A model generated the notes under the pieces. The model made no database searches. It had not been told where the DNA came from and saw nothing but the letters and a program-made list of their open reading frames with translations. From Arthrobacter sp. 135MFCol5.1 (GTDB lineage Bacteria > Actinomycetota > Actinomycetes > Actinomycetales > Micrococcaceae): a stretch of DNA of 64,000 bases. Where the stretch lies: contig NZ_KB895458.1 in the NCBI RefSeq assembly GCF_000374865.1, positions 121,097-185,096 of the forward strand. Reading direction: 5' to 3'. Shown here one piece after another: positions 57,414 through 64,000 of the stretch; position 1 is the first letter of the stretch, and every line of letters begins with the position of its first letter. The position numbers and the translations under genes were made by a program.

Positions 57414-58556
57414 GTGTCGATCAGCGCTGAAAACCAAACACATGAATCCGTGGCCCGGGAGCACCATGTCTCCGAGCCCACTCCGGAAGAGGCTGCCCAG
57501 TTGGAGCAGCTGTACAAGGATTTCGATAAAGAGAACCTGATTCCGTTGTGGACGGAGATCGCGGACCTGATGCCCATGGTCCCGTCCCCGAAGGCGGTTC
57601 CGCATGTGTGGCGGTGGGATGACCTGTACCCGCTGGCCGCCCGCGCCGGGGACCTGGTGCCCGTGGGCCGCGGTGGGGAACGCCGCGCCATCGCGCTGGC
57701 CAACCCCGGCCTGGCCGGCACCCCGTACGCCACCCCCACACTGTGGGCCGCCATCCAGTACCTGGGCGGCCGCGAGACCGCCCCGGAGCACCGCCACTCC
57801 CAAAACGCGTTCCGGTTCGTCGTCGAAGGCGAGGGCGTGTGGACCGTGGTGAACGGGGACCCGGTCCGGATGTCCCGCGGCGACTTCCTGCTCACCCCGG
57901 GCTGGAACTTCCACGGCCACCACAACGACACCGACCAGCCCATGGCGTGGATTGACGGCCTGGACATCCCGTTCGTGCACTACGCGGACGCCGGGTTCTT
58001 CGAGTTTGGCACCGAGCGCGTCACCGACGAGGCCACCCCCGACATCTCCCGCTCCGAGCGGCTCTGGGCCCACCCAGGGCTGCGCCCGCTCTCCGGGCTC
58101 GATGACACCACCAACTCCCCCATCGCCGCATACCGGTGGAAGTACACCGACGCCGCCCTGCGCGAACAGTTGCTCCTCGAGGACGAGGGCCACCCGGCCA
58201 CGGTGTCCCAGGGCCACGCCGCCATCCGGTACACCAACCCCACCACCGGCGGGGACGTCATGCCCACCATCCGGGCCGAGTTCCACCGCCTCCGCGCCGG
58301 CGCCACCACCGAGCCCGTCCGCGAGGTGGGCTCCAGCGTGTGGCAGGTCTTCGAAGGCACGGGCACCGTGACCCTGAACGGCGAAACCAAGGTCCTGGCC
58401 AAGGGCGACCTCTTCGTGGTCCCGTCCTGGGCCGCCTGGTCGCTGCAGGCCGACGCTGGTTCACAAACGGAGTTTGATTTGTTCCGGTTCAGCGACGCGC
58501 CCATCTTTGAGCGCCTGAACTTCAACCGCACCTACATCGAAGGACGCACCAAGTAA
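57414..58556 (+). CDS. Gentisate 1,2-dioxygenase
   Basis: A 380-residue bicupin dioxygenase starting at GTG 57414. The first cupin has PEHRHSQNAFRFVVEGEG with the metal His residues and the conserved GWNFHGHHN. The second cupin keeps WQVFEGTGTVTLNGETK and is partly degenerate. Length and motif order fit gentisate dioxygenase, which opens gentisate to maleylpyruvate. The FAH gene overlaps by 1 bp (TAATG). Confidence 0.9.
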   Translation: MSISAENQTHESVAREHHVSEPTPEEAAQLEQLYKDFDKENLIPLWTEIADLMPMVPSPKAVPHVWRWDDLYPLAARAGDLVPVGRGGERRAIALANPGLAGTPYATPTLWAAIQYLGGRETAPEHRHSQNAFRFVVEGEGVWTVVNGDPVRMSRGDFLLTPGWNFHGHHNDTDQPMAWIDGLDIPFVHYADAGFFEFGTERVTDEATPDISRSERLWAHPGLRPLSGLDDTTNSPIAAYRWKYTDAALREQLLLEDEGHPATVSQGHAAIRYTNPTTGGDVMPTIRAEFHRLRAGATTEPVREVGSSVWQVFEGTGTVTLNGETKVLAKGDLFVVPSWAAWSLQADAGSQTEFDLFRFSDAPIFERLNFNRTYIEGRTK

Positions 58557-59398
58557 TGAAACTCCTCACCCTCCGCCTGGACAACGGCACAGGCAACGGC
58601 AAGAGCACGACGGCGGTCCGCCAGGACGGCGACACCCTCACCGAAATCCCGGGGTTCGCCGACGTCGGGGCCCTCCTGAAGGACCCCGCCTGGGAAACCA
58701 CCGCCAAGGAAGCCAATGGCGCAACCCACGCGTACGACGGCGCCGACCTCGCCGCCGTCGTGCCCTCCCCCGGCAAGATCATCTGCGTGGGCCACAACTA
58801 CCGCAACCACATCAAGGAGATGGGCCGCGAGGTTCCCGAGTACCCCACCCTGTTCGCCAAGTACGCCGAATCCCTGATCGGACCGAACGACGACCTGGCC
58901 CTGCCGCAGGAGTCGGACACCGTGGACTGGGAGGCCGAACTCGCCGTCGTCATCGGCAAGGCCGGCCGCCGCATCCCCGAAGCCGAAGCCGCGGACCACA
59001 TCGCCGGGTACGCCGTCCTGAACGACATCTCCATGCGCGACTACCAGTTCCGCACCATCCAGTGGCTGCAGGGCAAGACCTGGGAAAAGTCCACCCCGTT
59101 CGGCCCGGCCCTGGTGACCAAGGACGAGTTCACGCCCGGCCCGCTCATGACCTCCGCCGTGGACGGCGACGTCCAGCAATCCACCCCCACCTCGGATTTG
59201 GTCTTCACCCCCGAATTCCTGGTGTCCTACATCTCCACGATCATCACCCTCAACCCGGGCGACGTCATCGCCACCGGCACCCCCGGCGGCGTGGGCCACG
59301 CGCAGGACCCCAAGCGCTACCTGCAGGAAGGCCAAGTCCTGGTCACCACCATCGAGCGCCTGGGCCGGCTGACCAACCGCGTGGTCAAGGAAGCCTGA
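58556..59398 (+). CDS. Fumarylpyruvate hydrolase (FAH family)
   Basis: A 280-residue FAH-family protein with VGHNYRNHIKEMG, DTVDWEAELAVVIGKAGR (metal Glu/Asp) and TPGGVGHAQDPKRYLQEGQVL. In the gentisate operon it should hydrolyse fumarylpyruvate to fumarate and pyruvate. Its stop overlaps the next start as ATGA (59398). Confidence 0.9.
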   Translation: MKLLTLRLDNGTGNGKSTTAVRQDGDTLTEIPGFADVGALLKDPAWETTAKEANGATHAYDGADLAAVVPSPGKIICVGHNYRNHIKEMGREVPEYPTLFAKYAESLIGPNDDLALPQESDTVDWEAELAVVIGKAGRRIPEAEAADHIAGYAVLNDISMRDYQFRTIQWLQGKTWEKSTPFGPALVTKDEFTPGPLMTSAVDGDVQQSTPTSDLVFTPEFLVSYISTIITLNPGDVIATGTPGGVGHAQDPKRYLQEGQVLVTTIERLGRLTNRVVKEA

Positions 59399-60150
59399 TG
59401 GTTGCCCGGCACGACCAGGCCACCGATCCCGTCCTGCTAGAGGGGCTGCTGCAGGCCCGGCGCGGCACCGCGTTCTTCGCCCGCAAGCTCAACGAGCTCC
59501 CCGACGCGGAACTGGACGGGGACTCGCTGCTGCCGGGCTGGACCCGCCGCCACGTTGTAGCCCACGTGGGCTACAACGCCAGGGCCATCGCCCGTCTGGT
59601 CGAGTGGGCGGCCACCGGGGTGGAAACACCCATGTACCCTTCCGTTGAGGTCCGCAACCACGAGATCGACTTCGGGTCCACCCTCAGTCCCATCGCCCTG
59701 CGGAACCTGTTCGACCACTCCGCCGTGCACCTGAACGTCGAATGGCGCGACCTGCCCGCCGCCAACTGGCACCACCAGGTCAAAACCGTCCAGGGCAGGA
59801 CCGTCCCGGCGGAGGAGACCGTGTGGATGCGCACCCGCGAAGTCTGGGTGCACGCCGTGGACCTGGACAACGGGGCCACCTTCAAGGACATCCCCGCCCC
59901 CGTCCTGGAAAGGCTCCTCACGGACATCACCGGCGCCTGGCATGCCCGCGCGACCTACGCCGGGCTCCTGGTCACCGTGGACGGGACGGACTTGTCGTTT
60001 GGGGACACTGCTGCCCCGTCCCCCACCGTGGTGTCCAGTTCCCTCCCGGCAATCGCGCAGTGGGCCACCGGCCGCGGCACGGACGGAACCACGGCAACGC
60101 ACGACGCCGGACCCGTCACCCCGGTGCCCGCGGCACCGGCCTGGATCTAG
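59398..60150 (+). CDS. Mycothiol-dependent maleylpyruvate isomerase
   Basis: A 250-residue DinB-like protein. GWTRRHVVAHVGYNARAIARLV contains the metal-binding His; MRTREVWVHAVDLDNG contains the other metal ligands, as in Corynebacterium glutamicum maleylpyruvate isomerase. It converts maleylpyruvate to fumarylpyruvate, completing the pathway. Mycothiol dependence is an actinobacterial trait. AAGGAAG precedes the start. Confidence 0.9.
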   Translation: MVARHDQATDPVLLEGLLQARRGTAFFARKLNELPDAELDGDSLLPGWTRRHVVAHVGYNARAIARLVEWAATGVETPMYPSVEVRNHEIDFGSTLSPIALRNLFDHSAVHLNVEWRDLPAANWHHQVKTVQGRTVPAEETVWMRTREVWVHAVDLDNGATFKDIPAPVLERLLTDITGAWHARATYAGLLVTVDGTDLSFGDTAAPSPTVVSSSLPAIAQWATGRGTDGTTATHDAGPVTPVPAAPAWI

Positions 60151-60179
60151 ACGCCCCGGGCACACCATCACACCGCACC

Positions 60180-60210
60180 AATGGCGGGCCGGCCCTGCCG
60201 GCCCGCCATT
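60180..60210. terminator. Terminator of the gentisate operon
   Basis: A 14-bp perfect GC-rich stem (60180-60193 with 60197-60210) with a 3-nt loop follows the isomerase stop. It ends the three-gene operon. Confidence 0.85.
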
Positions 60211-60381
60211 CGCCGTTGCCGCGCGGGCACGCTGTTTCGGCGACAGCGCGTCCGCCTCAGACCGGAAACCAAAAATGGGCCAGTGGACTTGGAACAGATT
60301 CCATAATCCTGCCTCCTGCCGCTGGATAGCATGAGGTGACCGGACAGAGCCGTCCGGCGGGATCAACGCAAAAGGACAACC

Positions 60382-61977
60382 ATGGCCGCGGTTACGGTGG
60401 ATGACATCCTCTCGGATCTTCCCCTCGGCTTCGCCAGCCTCATCCTCCGGCCCGGCCCTTCGGCGCCGGCCATCGAACGGTTCCTGATCGTCGACGCCGA
60501 CGATGAAGCAGTGGAGGCCGCCAAAGCCTTCGTCCTGCTCATCGGGGTCCGCGGCCGGTCTGCCCTGCCGGCACTCCGGCGCCTCCTGGAGGATCCGCCC
60601 CCGGTGGTCGCACTGAAGGGCCGGCGGGACGACCTCGCCGAAGCCGAGGAGCTCCTGCGCGCAGCGGGGGCGGGGCTGCTGCTGGTGGATCCTGCCGCAG
60701 ACTGGGACAGCCTGCTGTCGATTGCCAAGGACCGGATCCAGCCGCGCAGCTACCAGAGCGAAGTCCTGACATTGCTCGAGGAAGACCTGTTTGCGATCGC
60801 CCAGACCACGGCACGGCTCACGTCCAGCCACGTGCTCATTGAGGATGCGGCCAACAAAGTCCTTGCCTATTCCACGGTCACCAATGACATCGATGAGCTC
60901 CGGAAGGCGTCCATCCTGGCCCGCCGCGGCCCACGGAAGTACGAACTGCTGCTCAAGGACCTGGGCGCCTACCGGGAACTCCACCGCACCCGGCAACCTG
61001 TCCGCGTCCCGGCGAGGCCGCAGGACGGGCTGCGGGAGCGGGTTGCCATCGCGCTCTTTGCCGGCGAGCGGATCATGGGTTACATCTGGCTCCAGGAGAC
61101 CGGTGCCGGTTTCGGGCCCGACGTCGAATATGTCCTGACCGGGTCCGCTGCCCGTGTCTCGGCCGAACTGATCCGCTACCGCAACCAGCAGTCGGTCCAC
61201 ATGCGGGAAGACCGGATTGCGCGGATCCTGTCGGGTCCGGCAGAAGCCGCCGCCGGTGCGCACAGCGGAAAAATCCCGTCCGAAGCTCCTGCAACGCTCA
61301 TCCTGATGGGCATGTCCGACGCCGATTCGCGTGCCGACGACGCCGCCCTCAAGCACGGCGAACTGGCCAACCTCGCCTCCATCCACGCCGCCGCGTACAA
61401 GGCCTCCGCCGTCGTGGGCCAGTTCAACGGTGACACGGCCATCATCGTGCCGGACCTGCAGTCCAGCACCGCCGAGCCGGGGCTTCGGTCCCTGGCCGAG
61501 GCAATCGTCAGGGACGCCCGAAAACACCTCGGCATCACCCCCTTCGCCGCCGTCGGCCCCCTGGTGCCGGACCTGCTGTCCCTCCACACGGTCACCCGGG
61601 TGACGGAGGCGCTGCTGGCCTGCGTGGGCACTGCAGAACCGGGCACGGTGGCGGGGGTGGCCGATTTCGAAGCGGAAATCCTGTACCGCGAGGCGGTCCG
61701 CAACTTCCAGGCCTCGCCCTTCCGGCACCGCAGCCTGGCCGCGCTCCTGCAGGAGGACGCCGAGCTCGCCGCCACCCTCCGCGCCTACTTCGACGCCGCC
61801 TTCGACGTCGCCGAGTGCGCCAGGGGCATGAACCTCCACAAGAACACCGTCTACTACCGGGTGGCCAAGGCCGCCCGGGTGACCGGCCTCAACTTCGGCA
61901 GTCCCCGGGACTCACTGGTGGCACTGCTCCACCTCCAGGAGTGGGCCGCCGCCAACAACACTTCAGGCAGGAAATGA
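60382..61977 (+). CDS. PucR/CdaR-type transcriptional regulator
   Basis: A 531-residue PucR-family regulator. The N-terminal PucR domain (about 1-120) is followed by a GGDEF-like middle part, and the C-terminal HTH_30 domain carries DVAECARGMNLHKNTVYYRVAKAARVTG (about 475-505). It overlaps the glutaminase start as ATGA, so it is likely to regulate the glutaminase and permease genes downstream. AAAGGACAACC precedes ATG. Confidence 0.88.
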   Translation: MAAVTVDDILSDLPLGFASLILRPGPSAPAIERFLIVDADDEAVEAAKAFVLLIGVRGRSALPALRRLLEDPPPVVALKGRRDDLAEAEELLRAAGAGLLLVDPAADWDSLLSIAKDRIQPRSYQSEVLTLLEEDLFAIAQTTARLTSSHVLIEDAANKVLAYSTVTNDIDELRKASILARRGPRKYELLLKDLGAYRELHRTRQPVRVPARPQDGLRERVAIALFAGERIMGYIWLQETGAGFGPDVEYVLTGSAARVSAELIRYRNQQSVHMREDRIARILSGPAEAAAGAHSGKIPSEAPATLILMGMSDADSRADDAALKHGELANLASIHAAAYKASAVVGQFNGDTAIIVPDLQSSTAEPGLRSLAEAIVRDARKHLGITPFAAVGPLVPDLLSLHTVTRVTEALLACVGTAEPGTVAGVADFEAEILYREAVRNFQASPFRHRSLAALLQEDAELAATLRAYFDAAFDVAECARGMNLHKNTVYYRVAKAARVTGLNFGSPRDSLVALLHLQEWAAANNTSGRK

Positions 61978-62933
61978 CCACGACACTCAGCGCGCCGCCC
62001 CTGGACATCCTCCTTGAGGAAATCGTCCGGGAACACCGGCCCCGGAAGGAAGCCGGTGCCGTGCCCGGCAACATCCCGGTCCTGGCCGCCGTCCCCTTCA
62101 ACCGTTTTGGCATCGCCGTTGTCACCACCTCCGGCAAGGTCTTCAGCTCCGGCGACGCGGACGTCCCGTTCTCCATTCAGAGCATCTCCAAGGTGTTCAC
62201 CCTGGCCATGGCGCTGCAGGGCGGCCGGTCCGGCCTGCTGTGGTCACGGGTGCTGCGCGAACCATCCGGAACGGCTTTCAACTCACTGGTCCAGCTCGAA
62301 GCCGAGCACGGCATCCCGCGCAATCCCTTCATCAACGCCGGCGCCCTGGTGGTCACGGACCACCTGATGGAAGAGACGCCCGACGCCGCCGGGCACCTCC
62401 TGCAGTTCCTCACCCGGCAGGCGGGTACGGGAGGACAACCAGGCCGGGAGGGAGATCCGGCACCGTACATTGACGAGGCCGCTGCTGCCGGTGAACTGGC
62501 CGGCAGCAGCCGCAACCTGGCCCTTGCCCACTTCCTGAAGGACTTCGGCAACCTCACCCAGCCGGCCGCGGCAGTGGTGGAGAACTACGTCCGCCAGTGC
62601 TCCGTCATGATGACCTGCGTCCAGCTGGCCAGGGCGGGCCTGTTCCTTGCCAACGACGGCCAGGGGGCCCCGGGGGCCGTGTTGTCCCCGAGCGAGGCCA
62701 AGCGGATCGGCTCCATCATGCTGACCTGCGGCATGTATGACGCCGCGGGCGAGTTCGCGTACCGCGTGGGCCTGCCCGGCAAGAGCGGAGTGGGCGGCGG
62801 CATTCTGGTCATCGTCCCGGGCCAGTGCGCCATCTGCGTCTGGAGCCCCCGCCTGGACGCCAAAGGCAATTCCCTCGCCGGGACGGCGGCCCTTGCGGAC
62901 CTCTCCGACCGCACCGGCTGGTCGGTCTTCTAA
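61974..62933 (+). CDS. glsA: Glutaminase
   Basis: A 319-residue serine-dependent glutaminase starting at ATG 61974. The SxxK motif is in SIQSISKVFTLAMAL; further motifs are NPFINAGALVVTDHL and SGVGGGILVIVPGQCAICVWSPRLDAKGNS. It hydrolyses glutamine to glutamate and ammonia. The ORF overlaps the PucR stop by 4 bp, so the two are translationally coupled; a permease follows. Confidence 0.93.
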   Translation: MTTTLSAPPLDILLEEIVREHRPRKEAGAVPGNIPVLAAVPFNRFGIAVVTTSGKVFSSGDADVPFSIQSISKVFTLAMALQGGRSGLLWSRVLREPSGTAFNSLVQLEAEHGIPRNPFINAGALVVTDHLMEETPDAAGHLLQFLTRQAGTGGQPGREGDPAPYIDEAAAAGELAGSSRNLALAHFLKDFGNLTQPAAAVVENYVRQCSVMMTCVQLARAGLFLANDGQGAPGAVLSPSEAKRIGSIMLTCGMYDAAGEFAYRVGLPGKSGVGGGILVIVPGQCAICVWSPRLDAKGNSLAGTAALADLSDRTGWSVF

Positions 62934-62978
62934 GTTTCCCCAACCAACAAGATCTTTTCCGGATCGAAAGGAATCCCC

Positions 62979-64000
62979 ATGCCCAACAACCCCAATGACG
63001 AGGTTGAGCCGGACCATGTAATTGATGGTGGTCACGCGCATGCGTCCGAGACTTCCCTGCATGCGGAGGACAAGGGTTACCACAAGAACCTCAAGCCGCG
63101 GCAGATCCAGATGATCGCGATCGGCGGTGCGATCGGTACCGGCCTGTTCCTGGGCGCCGGCGGCCGGCTGAACGCCGCGGGCCCGTCCCTGGTCATCGCG
63201 TACGCGGTCTGCGGGTTCTTCGCGTTCCTGATCCTGCGCGCCCTGGGCGAACTGGTCCTGCACCGGCCCTCCTCAGGCTCCTTCGTCTCCTACGCCCGTG
63301 AATTCTTCGGCGAGAAAGCCGCGTTCGTTTCCGGCTGGTTCTACTGGATCAACTGGGCCACCACCACCATCGTGGACATCACCGCCGCCGCCCTCTACAT
63401 GCACTTCTTCGGCAACTACATCCCCTGGATGGCCGATGTCCCGCAGTGGGCCTGGGCCCTGACCGCCCTCCTCGTCGTCCTCGCCCTGAACCTCGTCTCG
63501 GTCAAGGTCTTCGGCGAAATGGAATTCTGGTTCGCCCTGATCAAAGTCGCCGCCCTCGTCGCGTTCCTGATCATCGGCACCTACTTCGTCATCTTCGGCA
63601 CCCCCGTGGACGGCCAACAAGTCGGCATCAGCCTCCTGTCCGACCACGGCGGGATCTTCCCCACCGGCCTGCTGCCCATGATCATCCTCATGCAAGGGGT
63701 CCTGTTCGCCTACGCCTCCATCGAACTCGTCGGCACCGCCGCCGGCGAAACCGAAAACCCCGAAAAAATCATGCCCAAAGCCATCAACTCCGTAGTCTTC
63801 CGCATCGCCGTGTTCTACGTCGGCTCCGTCATCCTCCTCGCCCTCCTGCTCCCCTACACCACCTACCAAAAAGGCGTCAGCCCCTTCGTGACGTTCTTCG
63901 GCTCCATCGGCGTCCAAGGCGTAGACGTCATCATGAACCTCGTCGTCCTCACCGCCGCCCTGTCCTCCCTGAACGCCGGACTCTACTCCACCGGCCGGAT
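62979..64000 (+). CDS. Amino-acid permease, truncated by window end
   Basis: The first 340 residues of an APC-superfamily permease (AAT/GABA permease type). GAAAGGAATCCCC precedes ATG 62979. The cytoplasmic lead is followed by [25 protein letters not shown] (helix 1), then [18 protein letters not shown] and further helices. It probably imports an amino acid such as asparagine, glutamine or GABA. It continues beyond the window. Confidence 0.88.
   Translation, partial: MPNNPNDEVEPDHVIDGGHAHASETSLHAEDKGYHKNLKPRQIQMIAIGGAIGTGLFLGAGGRLNAAGPSLVIAYAVCGFFAFLILRALGELVLHRPSSGSFVSYAREFFGEKAAFVSGWFYWINWATTTIVDITAAALYMHFFGNYIPWMADVPQWAWALTALLVVLALNLVSVKVFGEMEFWFALIKVAALVAFLIIGTYFVIFGTPVDGQQVGISLLSDHGGIFPTGLLPMIILMQGVLFAYASIELVGTAAGETENPEKIMPKAINSVVFRIAVFYVGSVILLALLLPYTTYQKGVSPFVTFFGSIGVQGVDVIMNLVVLTAALSSLNAGLYSTGR

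Noticed and set aside
59437..61839. 800-residue minus-strand ORF over the maleylpyruvate isomerase and PucR genes
   Set aside because: It runs antisense across two clear genes and shows only GC-skewed composition; the plus-strand genes have full domain matches.

Overview
The window looks like chromosomal DNA from a high-GC actinobacterium, most likely Arthrobacter/Pseudarthrobacter or a close Micrococcaceae relative. The reasons are a mycothiol-dependent maleylpyruvate isomerase, a DUF222/HNH protein, a c-di-AMP (ydaO-type) riboswitch ahead of a secreted transglycosylase, frequent GTG/TTG starts, ATGA gene overlaps, and the overall GC-rich coding style. This genus call comes from family knowledge and not from a database search.

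Left chromosomal part (1-20385): a LysR regulator divergent from an EamA-type exporter; a SixA-type phosphatase; an orphan OmpR-type DNA-binding protein; an envelope block (DUF5666 membrane protein, OmpR-type response regulator, histidine kinase, GT2-GtrA glycosyltransferase and two tandem GT39-type glycosyltransferases); a riboswitch-controlled transglycosylase; VOC protein, upp, PAP2 phosphatase, tadA; an operon of zinc-binding dehydrogenase, PTPS/QueD-like protein and GT4 glycosyltransferase; a DUF222/HNH protein; and tRNA-Ser(CGA).

Integrated element (20360-36352): a 16-kb island sits in the 3' end of tRNA-Ser. A 30-bp direct repeat flanks it, and short 11-bp tandem repeats at both ends look like integrase arm sites. 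It carries a tyrosine integrase, a repressor/excisionase switch with matching operators, a DUF3631 ATPase gene with inverted sets of 9-bp repeats at its two ends (a candidate replication origin), a polarised run of small early genes, an SGNH hydrolase, and an HNH plus P27-like small terminase pair. I find no large terminase, portal, capsid or tail genes. This gene content fits a phage-inducible satellite better than a prophage. Next to attR is a cargo zone with a HigB/HigA/SecB-like toxin-antitoxin-chaperone module, a relic of a second SecB-like gene, and a TIR protein with a C-terminal UvrD/PcrA-like Tudor domain. This zone is the best candidate in the window for an undescribed system (anti-phage defence).

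Right chromosomal part (36353-64000): an alcohol dehydrogenase and small proteins; a long minus-strand hexuronate operon (ABC importer without ATPase, two TIM-barrel epimerase-like proteins, Gfo/Idh/MocA oxidoreductase, uxaC, uxuB, manD, and an unusual gluconokinase-GH3 fusion) with a divergent LacI regulator; a phosphotransferase-like protein; and a complete gentisate pathway (3-hydroxybenzoate 6-hydroxylase, a frameshifted aromatic-acid MFS importer, IclR regulator, gentisate dioxygenase, fumarylpyruvate hydrolase, maleylpyruvate isomerase) whose two divergent units share an ATTCTG-N5-CAGAAT palindrome. The window ends with a PucR regulator, glutaminase and a truncated amino-acid permease, which look like one nitrogen-acquisition unit.
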